Virus record (IMG/VR): IMGVR_UViG_3300020472_000141
Location: 1 to 27,440 of that record
DNA from: a virus
Reading direction: 5' to 3' (one strand)
DNA length: 27,440 bases
Shown piece by piece: positions 10,901 to 17,500 of the stretch. Numbering within the stretch: position 1 is the first letter of the stretch; every line of letters begins with the position of its first letter. A model generated the notes under the pieces. It did no database searches. It saw only the letters and a program-made list of their open reading frames with translations, and was not told the DNA's origin. Made by a program: the position numbers and the translations under genes.

Positions 10901-13900
10901 AGGATAAGTTTTAGGAGCTGAAGGATCTTGTAAACAAGTAAACGTTAATGAATCATTAGCAATAGTAATATTACGACCTACACCTAAACCATGCTGTCCA
11001 ATGGTAAATACCATGTCTCCTGTAGTAGGATCGTATTCAGCATAAGTTGGTTGGAAATATTTGTTTGCAGGAGATGCACCAATATTAACAGTAATAGAAG
11101 ATGTTGTAGTTGATGTAACTGGAATAGATCTTACAGCATAAGGATCTATTCCTACACGAGGATATTGCTTAGCTGTGTCACGATTATCCATGTCACATGT
11201 AAATGACAAGGATTCACTAGCAATAGTAACACTTCCTCCAACTGGAATGGAATGAGTTCCAATGTCTAAAAGTAAATCTCCAGTAGCAGGATTATATGAT
11301 GCTGAAGATGGAGTAAAATCTACGTTTGCAGGTGATATACCAACATTAACAGTAAAGGTATCATCAGTTTTTGATATAATTGGAAGTGCTCTTCCAGATG
11401 CTGGATCACCTGGTCTAGGATAAGTATGCTCAGTAGCATTATTATCCATCAAACAAGTAAATGTAAGACTGTTATCTGCAATTGATATACCAGTTCCAAT
11501 ATCGAATCCGTGAGCAACCTTAGTAAATACTAATTCTCCAGTCGTAGAGTTATACGTAGCACTTGTAGGTGTTAAACTACTAGTTGTAGTACCACCAATT
11601 TCATAAACAGAGTAATAAACTTTTGCAAATTGATCGTTGATTTTTGCTACAACTTCATCAGCAATAAATTCTCTGTTGTTTCTAATCTGAGCAACAGCAT
11701 CCTGATATCTCCTTGCTACAGGAGTTGCTTCATTAAATTTAAATGGTGAGTTAAGTAGAGATAGAGTTACAGATTTAGAATAATTTACTACCTGTGCAAA
11801 TTGACCAGGATCATAGTTATTGTTAGTTAGAGAAGGTAATTTTTTAGGAATAACAAAACGTCTAGATCTACCATCAGGATCTTCAATAACCTTGTAAATT
11901 CTTTGCTTACCATTTAAACTTGATAAGTCAGGAGCAGTGGTAGAAAGACCAGAAATTTCAATTTCTTGACCTTCTTTAAAATCATGAATGTTATCGTCTT
12001 CTACAAGTGGGTTTGTATAGAAAATAATACCACCAAGATCTTCTGCTGAACCAGCATCACCAAAACCACCAGTTGCAATACTAGGATCTCCTTGTAAAGA
12101 GAAGTCAATTCTAGTAATTGGTAGAATAGATGTAATATTTTCATTAGTTTCAACGACTTCACCTTCAGCTCTAATTGAGATGATATCTGTAGTAACCAAA
12201 GAATATGTGTCTCTTAAATATGTAAACTCAAGAGTTCCTGTTCCGTTGTTAGCTGCTCCTGCATCATGGGTTGGGTTTGATTCTCCAGAAGTACCAGCAG
12301 CAGATACGTTGTATACATGATCTTCTGTCCAAACAACAGTACCAACTGTATATGCTGTTAAAGGTTGGAATCTTACAGTATTTGCACCACCATATACTAA
12401 AGTTTCACCTGTTGTTACAGAACCAGAAAGTATACCATAATCAAAAGTACCTGACTGATATGCTGAAGGTCCAGTAGTTTCATTAAATGCAACTGCTTTT
12501 GATGTAACAATACCACCAGCGTTAACACCTCTTAATTCAATACCAGAAACTAAGTTAGCAAGACCACCATTGGATTGGTAAGTTGCACGGAAAATATCTT
12601 CACCAAAAATTTGGTGACCTATTGGGAAGGTTGTTTTAAAATCTCCATTAATATCATAATCATATGTGACTCTTTGCTTGTCGTCAAAGACCATAGCATA
12701 GTCCCACGTAAATGTGGAGAAACCATCAGAGTCAACTTGGTCACGATATGTTACACCAATAACATAGTTCTTATCACTAAACTTAATTAAATGTTTGCGT
12801 GGATTTGTTGGTCTAACAATAACCAAACGAAGGTTATCACCAACAATAGAACAATCTGGAGGTAGTGAAATTGGGTTATTCTCTGTGTAATCACCACCAG
12901 ATACAATAAGAGATTCTTTAACGCCAGGAGTTGACCATGCTAATTGTGCTGCCTTTTTGATTGTTCTAACAGGAGAAACAGCAGAACGACCATCATTCTC
13001 GTCATTACCAATCTGTGCTGAAACGTAAATACGACCACCAACGTCATTTGTTGCTAGGTTAAGGACGTATTCTGTAGTTGCAATTTTATCTGACTTATCA
13101 CCTAGTATAGGAGTGATAGAACGTGGATATATACCTGATTCTCCAGTGTTGTTGTAGTATGCTTCATTTTCATCACTTACGCGAAAACCAACATGTTTGA
13201 AGAGTACACCAGGATTTGGATCATCAATTGGATTACCATTTACTTGTTCACCATCAATGTGTAATGGTGGATCTAATGGATCATTTGATGTAGTACCAAC
13301 AGTCATCGCTTGGTAAACATTACCACCACGATAAACAAAGGTATTAATTTGTAGAAGCCTATCTGGTGACCAAGGAGTACCAGTGTTATTAATAAATGTT
13401 TTTAAGTTTGGTGCTCTAACCTGAGCATCTGGAGTAACAAGATTATCAATATCAAGGTTTAAAATTCTTGCAGTATCAGAAATGATAGATGTAGAAGTTC
13501 TGATAGCACCGTTGATGTCAAGTTCGTAATCAACAGTATCTAGAAAAGTTTGTGCAGTTGCACCTTGACCATTTCCTCCAGTGATGCTAATAGCAGGAGC
13601 AGATGTATATCCATCGCCAGGACTATCAATAAGAACACCAGAAACTCTTCCTTCTGGAGATAAAGCTGCTGACGCTAATGCTTGAACACCACCTTCTAAA
13701 TTAGGAGCACTAATAGTTACACTTGGTTGTACAGTGTACCCATTACCAGGATTAGTTACGATAATTCGGTCAATTCTACTACCAGTTCTGTTAATACCAA
13801 CACGAGGTAACTTAGTTGCTGGATCTAAAAGAGTTCTTACGATCTCTTTCTCATCAGAACTGGTTCCTGATCGGATAGTAAATTGACTATCTCCAACCAC

Positions 13901-13954
13901 AGATGGAGTATTAGCCCTAATTTGCTCTTTGTCAGAATTAATCTTAAAGCTCAT
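1916..13954 (-). CDS. giant modular tail-fibre or adhesin-like virion protein (4012 aa)
   Basis: Domains in order. Residues 1-60: a start (MSFKINSDKEQIRANTPSVV) known to me from giant cyanophage fibre proteins. 60-150: two GNGY/GDGY beta repeats. About 305-430: first half of a pectate-lyase-like beta-helix (IYVSAQIGNDENDGRS). About 746-775: a helix ending INDQF. About 790-1920: the Cys-module array. 1920-2215: a duplicated helical domain. 2258-2400: beta-helix continuation (SPYTQNSSVISKLGGGG). Near 2608: the fibre motif LPTQKAVKDFI. Then more GSGY repeats and two GLDAD-x-x-DG segments near 3150 and 3305. The C-terminal third has GLG/GIN-type fibre repeats and the end GGSWTIV. No S74 self-cleaving chaperone motif was seen. 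It probably forms a long trimeric fibre on the baseplate or tail that contacts the host surface. Virion role is likely; an enzymatic role for the beta-helix is unsupported. Confidence 0.95.
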   Translation of the reverse strand: MSFKINSDKEQIRANTPSVVGDSQFTIRSGTSSDEKEIVRTLLDPATKLPRVGINRTGSRIDRIIVTNPGNGYTVQPSVTISAPNLEGGVQALASAALSPEGRVSGVLIDSPGDGYTSAPAISITGGNGQGATAQTFLDTVDYELDINGAIRTSTSIISDTARILNLDIDNLVTPDAQVRAPNLKTFINNTGTPWSPDRLLQINTFVYRGGNVYQAMTVGTTSNDPLDPPLHIDGEQVNGNPIDDPNPGVLFKHVGFRVSDENEAYYNNTGESGIYPRSITPILGDKSDKIATTEYVLNLATNDVGGRIYVSAQIGNDENDGRSAVSPVRTIKKAAQLAWSTPGVKESLIVSGGDYTENNPISLPPDCSIVGDNLRLVIVRPTNPRKHLIKFSDKNYVIGVTYRDQVDSDGFSTFTWDYAMVFDDKQRVTYDYDINGDFKTTFPIGHQIFGEDIFRATYQSNGGLANLVSGIELRGVNAGGIVTSKAVAFNETTGPSAYQSGTFDYGILSGSVTTGETLVYGGANTVRFQPLTAYTVGTVVWTEDHVYNVSAAGTSGESNPTHDAGAANNGTGTLEFTYLRDTYSLVTTDIISIRAEGEVVETNENITSILPITRIDFSLQGDPSIATGGFGDAGSAEDLGGIIFYTNPLVEDDNIHDFKEGQEIEISGLSTTAPDLSSLNGKQRIYKVIEDPDGRSRRFVIPKKLPSLTNNNYDPGQFAQVVNYSKSVTLSLLNSPFKFNEATPVARRYQDAVAQIRNNREFIADEVVAKINDQFAKVYYSVYEIGGTTTSSLTPTSATYNSTTGELVFTKVAHGFDIGTGISIADNSLTFTCLMDNNATEHTYPRPGDPASGRALPIISKTDDTFTVNVGISPANVDFTPSSASYNPATGDLLLDIGTHSIPVGGSVTIASESLSFTCDMDNRDTAKQYPRVGIDPYAVRSIPVTSTTTSSITVNIGASPANKYFQPTYAEYDPTTGDMVFTIGQHGLGVGRNITIANDSLTFTCLQDPSAPKTYPRSGVDPYADSKSIAITAVGESLHTPTDAPYDATSGLITFTVNDHGFTTGDYVKIADNSLTYSCAIGGNYTHQFVSATGGAVKSGGNYTHTFVSAVANGVNSNAGNLPNPITNVVYTPSTGNMVITSNNHNLTTGNTLTIADNALKFTCSMDNNATEHSYPRPSDPESGQTISITGTSTNTITVNVGSSPIVSHDVSNASYDPYTGELQLTIGSHSLNGQTIASPTTGTTYNPTTGIMSITTDSAHGFVVGDKVKLDDGAVKFSCSYGAGNHNYVGGTATGAVKVVGGNRFDVTNAAYTPTTGELELTIGTHSLSTANKVKINAASLDFECDADNYNTTHSYPRPSDPVAGEEIDVTSVTGTTITVNVGVSSPGTSYPRGPKNHTVANATYDPAGGDMVLTIGAHALQAGDKIKLAEESLIFECPAAVGTHAFVTGAPSAISGGGSQFTAAAGTTYNPNTGEMVLEIGSHSLTQGNTITMSNGAVTFTCDADNNATNHQYPRATDPVSGENIAITNVSATTITVNVGVASTTNQSAYPRATGANTSSGADYAYDNELTISSVTTDSVTVNVNGGQGAISINSVHTFVSGTANGVSTGADPISGKWIQVLAVGSSTSFDIQVLDTVPSTNTDTHTFISGVANSITKKGSAVRLDPESLKFTCDKDGNASQHDYPRATDPAYNTSLDIIETTGTTITLNVGKADVGSSYPRAGFDPISGRWVPITVVDTNTFRISVGDSSYTGTHTFLSASENAISRQDGTITINVGISSNTTAHTFVTAAAQAIRYEPQSTHYFEGSAANAVRFRAQTAHTFVRTTNGNLSTGGNSFKVFLGGNRFTHTYVSGGTATFGGVTYNITNFVYDNLVTGTAVVTVNASIPNIAEDDIIQLDDILFECDIDGVTTQKKYPSFSIPSGDSKCVRDVKHFINAITADLEFGSNHNTINAAKKYIDATVTKIDFVDTEIIQTVRAMEYARELCIYAMRKWRTGTGLTTDPVYTPVYSSIPRYFDPTIIDDLNAGGACNNVQSAIDTLAYLFVDVLANNSSGTYLDAAYLITRNRDHITDEAYRATRNNFPSLVLNNVDERKCRRDINIIISGLIRDLVLGGNIGIVQAAESYYTGTELTGIPASELAPTIYAFNQVKNLCIEAMRNFVDDAGNTTPVSFTPIPRFTDSTILGDPNGNPLCANVQASINTAFALIEDILDGTIAKGDTTQTTGTLLDTADLYTYPDSFISDQTNVKIAVRSTYDDYPIIEASPYTQNSSVISKLGGGGALIDGDKVKQPNCPFAGLTIEGEAKFPNQGKSMVASAFTIVSEGGTGYKIINDGYVQLVSVFCIFCADGVLAESGGYASITNSATNFGIFALRSRGYSKISYDFDNAIIGNVSSTPTGRTIFSVSGLGREPLEHYVLKIDGFENANPEIEYFVDTVEGVTVGPPFSAQLTLESGSGGPAEFKNSSTGNIVSVTTLVGETIRLHRPSIVNSSSHTWEYAGSGTSYLALPENGGVKVEANEQVSEDYGRTYVSGTDEIGDFKVGTFARIENRTGNITFTGTVTISEVEFLKLKGGDVVVTGFDNSNTLGGANSSDSKLPTQKAVKDFITNNLGPFINKPYSTNPVPRALVELTDSGKISEDQIPPLRPFQVYTVADQAERVAIEGALAGDIAIQQDITTSFILNNDNESLFLSFAVDSTLQFTIGDIFTGNISGGKIQSTEYRQGVVYQLNIVDGGSGYVTPPIITVSGNQQAGGVPANVTAEIANGQVVILNIELFNGFVGGKGYTTPPTITIAAPAGSGTQATANALIESRVYGDIVNNVKIVDTDTIESSDLPAETININRVINTSASNTNNWVSLSSNQIAATDITSGVISTARLASNASGEQSAANSFTFLRGDQAYAPAVQTLKGPETRYFAKLKLQANSGASQLIFDSSSDFLKGHEVTQITGIQVDTNIDGVLTESGETTITLDKFLTATLPAGTVLEFSRGASPLTFESSQTQGGFVDKIVIAQGGSGFDAGPFFDVPLTGGAPGTGLRANIFTTAGAVTGINITDSGEGYTSDFAISSSPTEIGAGSGLSLLAKVSTVNRQYANVAIDIQRVSDLTTSGDPYGTLGVSRYLKSQFNIGDAGNGSVSINTGPDSGLDADTLDGAQGTFYLNAGNMNAGFLPTERLSGTYNISISNTSGNTLRLKTADAPLSNPSPDEFSAGIIADTKNNSTDGLSDGGSKHLVMTIRNGGSDFDATYGGVRQLAFTDGTAANGGNMWLRGSFNSPANTFANWYQVWTSGNDGTLSGLDADKMDGRQGTWYQNALHMNYGTLSDERLPFLQSAKDNLNKIRVMDWVGTPRYTILVRDELLNTTPFVSGNSVNLYDAVGAGVGAITLTKVEPTQDVNDSANNFTLLTGSLTTGNFNGAKFIGTGGVANAFEFQDFNLSQIDDNVDGIIDGTYEIIVAESDGGTAKLKLGREGTASTPSIFFRSSQLAATNYNSAFIAQGGNSTDGSGTLEVKVANASGFTVLGNEIWNAGTVQYYSTNTAPTTDSQGNISVRSAVMRDVNGDFAAGTITANLTGTASNNVLKAGDTMSGALIIGGVAATNQALNVSGRADFLSNITVAADLTVDTNVFHVDATDDAVGFGTSTPDSGIPVHVFKGSVGNSDITTLLKLETTRGDFIATPGGSQIVFKNQDGNNSTNEAYIQAVTVNDTDFGDNDEANTNFIFRQTNGGTAQDNVIFTGDGRVGLGIMNPTEVLHVEGNAYVSQAITSIQGLTLGTTANNDDAPIYFLGNTGAQISGGPNQLSNFRVGNGMISNDIFEITANDGSQGPTTWKGTPALAIQGTNNRVAINTTTFSGQDNTDPNNIINRDYSLNVEGDLNINNGNLYVDNAPFVTSRWTESSDANSANIYRLSKVGINQEDPSYALHIGTSVANSDASVNIEGTTYSSGKNTSVLHANGDPQYLDSYGVFKCNRTIAGEDTTIPANTNAMSVGTIEIGDNTTITVANGGSWTIV
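7290..8200 (-). repeat. duplicated helical domain in the giant fibre protein
   Basis: Two related units sit in tandem. Unit 1 runs about 7790-8200, with its first helix displaced to about 11628-11718; unit 2 runs about 7290-7775. Shared landmarks in order: an N-R-x-x-I-x-DE helix (NREFIADE; NRDHITDE); a short linker ending C-x-RD (CVRDV; CRRDI); a DL-x-x-G-x-N turn (DLEFGSN; DLVLGGN); a helix ending LCI-x-AMR; then IPR and a C-x-NVQ helix (CNNVQSAI; CANVQASI). Related helical units occur in giant cyanophage fibre proteins as I remember them. The function is unknown. Confidence 0.75.
8195..11590 (-). repeat. tandem array of about 11 Cys-containing beta modules
   Basis: This encodes residues about 790-1920 of the giant protein. 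Each full module starts near Y-x-P-x-TG-E/D, continues with an IG-x-HSL strand-turn, a valine/isoleucine strand and an F-T-C strand end, followed by one of two second halves. One is an H-x-YPR-x-x-DP loop ending TITVNVG. The other is a shorter H-x-FVSG-x-A-x-AV segment. I count 11 F-x-C sites, which hold every cysteine in the array, about 10 YPR sites and 11 HTFV-type sites. Modules are mostly 60-90 residues long. Codons also repeat: 9321-9343 and 9795-9817 are identical over 23 bases, and 10429-10466 matches 11425-11462 at 35 of 38 positions. Confidence 0.85.
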
Positions 13955-13982
13955 CTTCTACCAACTATATTATTCCTTTCTG

Positions 13983-13990
13983 TATTTAGC
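13983..13990 (-). promoter_or_regulatory. weak late-promoter-like motif before the giant fibre gene
   Basis: The minus strand reads GCTAAATA, 6 of 8 matches to TATAAATA. It lies 28 bases before the ATG at 13954, in the 39-base gap after the 169-residue gene. The position fits a booster promoter for the giant gene, but the motif is imperfect. Confidence 0.35.
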
Positions 13991-13993
13991 AAC

Positions 13994-14503
13994 CTACAAC
14001 CAAGCTATACTAACAACTTTTGTGTATGCCACCCATTTTACTGTGCGAATAGTACCTGCTCTTGTTGTAGAGTAACTAAAACGATTTGCTACACCCGATA
14101 TAAACGGAACAATTTCCCAAGTTTCACCAACTGGAATACCATCTCTAATAATAGTTGTCATTGAAGACAATTCTGTAATAGCACCATTAGTATCAACTGA
14201 TAATGCAGTTTCTAATTTTTGTGATAAAACTCCTGATGCATTGTCGTTAACAGCAATTATTTGAGATTCAACAAAATTAATAGTATTAGATGGTAACTCA
14301 ATAATAGTGTTACTATCATCTAATGATAGAGTTGAACTATTGAGACCTCTTAAAATATAATGATTTGTAGAACTATCAGTATAGAAGGAATTTTTTACCT
14401 CAAATGAATTGACGTTTTTTATATCTTTAGTTTCATTTACGAGGATAGTTTTATCTACAGAAAAACCACCTACTGAATCTAGAGTTTTGAGTTGATTAGG
14501 CAT
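13994..14503 (-). CDS. small virion structural protein between two giant fibre genes (169 aa)
   Basis: The product starts MPNQLKTLDSVGGFSV. A mostly beta N-terminal part is followed at about residues 93-169 by a segment I associate with cyanophage structural proteins: QKLETALSVD, SSMTTIIRDGIPVGETWEI, NRFSYSTTRAGT, then KWVAYTKVVSIAWL at the end. It has no signal peptide, membrane helix or cysteine. It begins two codons after the TAA of the 1487-residue gene, in the same frame, with no Shine-Dalgarno, so translation probably depends on the upstream gene. It may be a tip, cap or attachment domain of the preceding fibre made as a separate chain. Identity as a phage structural protein is probable; the specific role is unknown. 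Confidence 0.85.
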   Translation of the reverse strand: MPNQLKTLDSVGGFSVDKTILVNETKDIKNVNSFEVKNSFYTDSSTNHYILRGLNSSTLSLDDSNTIIELPSNTINFVESQIIAVNDNASGVLSQKLETALSVDTNGAITELSSMTTIIRDGIPVGETWEIVPFISGVANRFSYSTTRAGTIRTVKWVAYTKVVSIAWL

Positions 14504-14509
14504 GGGGGA

Positions 14510-17500
14510 TTACTTAATGACATGGGCAACGGTTGTAACACTTACATCATCACCATTTGCTAGATTTGTATCTAGGACAAATGTTATTCTTGCTTCATTT
14601 GATGTATTGATATCGAATGTAGCAGAACCAATTAAGGTTGCTCCAGTTACTACATTTCCAATTTCTGTGTAATATACATCACTACCTTTAGTGATAACAG
14701 AGAATTCAATAAATTCTTTATCACCTGTTGTAGTGTTATTAGCAACTAAGGAAACCTTAGATGCAGTTTCAGTATTTACATTATGTAGACTTGAAGATCC
14801 AGTAGAAATACCACCTTTCTCCAAACTTACATCGTTAGTAATAACTTTATAATCAGCAAGTTCCATAACCTTGAGGTCAGTATCAAACAACTTAACACCA
14901 CTGTAAGTTCCTGTTCCAAAACCTAAGTTATAGAAAATATCACCAGTATCAGTCAATCTAAGTAGTGGATCAGTATTTAATCCAGAAGAAAGACCTAAAT
15001 CAAAATTCTCTTTGGTAGAGAATAAGAATGTACTTGCTGTATCAGTATTATCTAATGTTGTACCTAGGGTGCTAAAGGTTATTGTATTTGCATCAAGATT
15101 TAATTCATTTGATGACATCGATGCAATCGTGTCAATAGTATGAAATTCAAGTTGAGTAGAATTGACCTGTAATGTATTATTGTTGGCATTGAAGAATGAT
15201 AAAATATCTTCATCTGCGCCAGGAGCTGACTCTGCCTGAATGTAAGTATCCTGATCAATATCTTTAACACCACCTAGACCACCCCACTGTGCTCCATTAA
15301 ATCCTTCAAATTGAGAATCATCAGTATTATATCTAATAGAACCTTGTGCTGCATTTCCTTTAGAGTTATTATCACCAACTGGAATCACCAAAGATGTTGC
15401 TGCATCAATAGTTACTTTTTGACCAGTATTTGGTCTTAACTGTAAATCATTAGTAGTAGTTGAAATTTCATTTACAGAAAGACGAAGTTCATTATTTACA
15501 ACTAAATCTGTAAAACCTAATGGATCAATACGAAGTTCATCAATTTCTTCAAATGTTAAAGATGCAACAGCAGATCCCCAGAATGTAAGTTCTGCAGATC
15601 CATTTGTCGTTGCTCCACTTGTATGAATTGGTTCATTACCACTTGTAGCAGTTGTACCAGCTACAGTTACTTCATAGATATTATTTCTATACTTGAGATA
15701 TTCTCCTAATGTTGCTGGAGCATTTGCTATCCATCCTTGATATGCAGGAGCACTTACGTTTCCAGATCTAATTTTCTTAACATTTACAAACTCCTGATAC
15801 TCTGGTGTTACTTTAAGTGTGTTTACACCATCATTGTAGAAATACAATGTATTATCATTAGCACCAACAGTAGCTTCTGCTATAATATATGTGTTGCCAT
15901 CTAGGTCTCTAACGCCACCAAGAGAAGACCATGAAGTAGAATTTTCAGAATAACCTTCATATTGATTAGTTACTGTATTGAAACGGATTGCACCATTCTC
16001 TCCTGCTAGAGGTCTCTGATTGTTATCACCTGAAGGAACTATGAAGGCACTAGTAGAAAGAACTTTTACAAGTTCTGATTGACCACCTGGTTCAATTAAA
16101 AGTGGTTGACCTGGAACTGTGCTAATTTTATTTTCTGAAATTTCTAACTTATCATTAGAACTAAACTTATTAGTAGTTTTAATAATTCCACTGGTAGTTA
16201 GATTACCATCAGTACCAGAAACTTGTAAATAACCACCTACATCAAAATTACCACTTTGAATTAAAGTTGATGCCCCACTATTAATGGTTAAATCATTAGT
16301 GGCAGTAATTGTACTTGCATTTATATCACTACCATTGATAGTAGTAACATTTATTGTGCTGATCGTTGCGGTAGATGCATTTAAACTGCTACCAGTAATT
16401 TCCTGAGCATTGAATGCTCCAGTTTCTACATCACTTGTAATAATATCAGTGGACTGAACTGAAGTTACAGTAAAACTAGCACCACTACCAAATACTTTTG
16501 GATTAGTATTGGACGTAGTTAAGAGACCTTCTGATCCATCATCTCCACCGTAATTTTCATAACCAGGAGTTGTACTATAGTAATAAAGATCTGGTGTATC
16601 GTCTGAAATTCTAATTGTTAAAGTATTTGTAGTTCTTGTTACAGCATCTACGTATTCATATCCATTAAATGTTAAAACAACAATACCACTTACAGTAGCT
16701 GGTTGATTAACAGTAATTGTGGTACCATTTATTTCAGTTACTAGAGTATTTGGAGCAAGTCCACCTGAACCACCAGCAACTGAAACCTGCATTCCTACTA
16801 GAAGACCAGTAGTACTAGCAACTGTAAATGTATTGGATAGTGCTGTTAAAGTTGTTGTTACTCCTTCAACTCGTGATGGTGGATTATTTCCATCAGCAAA
16901 TTCAGATAGTGCAAATCCTTGACCAGATGCACCAGCCAAATCAAAGATGTAAGTATTTCCAGAATAAAGAGTTAAACTTGGATGTAGGGAGTTATCAATA
17001 AAGAATTTGGTATATGAATCAGGTGCTGTGGCAGCTGCGTATACTGGACTTGTGGTTGATTCCTTTACTAATGATTGACCTGCAACTAAATCTCCAGATT
17101 CTGTAACTCTTAAACAAACTTTTACAATATTTCCAGCAGATTCTTCTACTTTATCTACTCTAATAAGATCACTTTCATCTGAAACAGAAACTATAGTAAG
17201 ATCAACGTTGTCATCACCATCACTACCACCAACATCAGATCCGTTGATAGTTAAAATTTCGTTTGCATCATAACCAGAACCACCTTGTAAAACTTCTACA
17301 GTATCAACTTCACCTGTATCTGATCTGGTAATTCTAAACTGAGCTCCTGTACCAGTAGCACCAGCAACTGTTACTGTATAGACAGCATCTGCTTCAGAAA
17401 GAATATCACTGGATGTTTGTACTGTAATAGGTGCTAATACTGAACCTGCTGGAATGAATACGTTATCTCCAACACCTAAAGTTCCTGCAGCAATTGTTTG

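Noticed and set aside
8195-11590. CRISPR-like or satellite repeat array
   Set aside because: The repeats are within one open frame, vary in length, and are conserved at protein rather than DNA level. There is no fixed repeat with unique spacers.
12670-13050. Active pectate lyase in the giant protein
   Set aside because: The solenoid-like pattern is visible, but I cannot identify the Asp/Arg catalytic set of such enzymes. The fold is widely used as a fibre scaffold.
13955-13993. Readthrough from the 169-aa gene into the giant fibre gene, which is in the same frame
   Set aside because: The gap contains further in-frame stops (TAA and TAG) after the TAG stop, so a fusion is not possible without several readthrough events.
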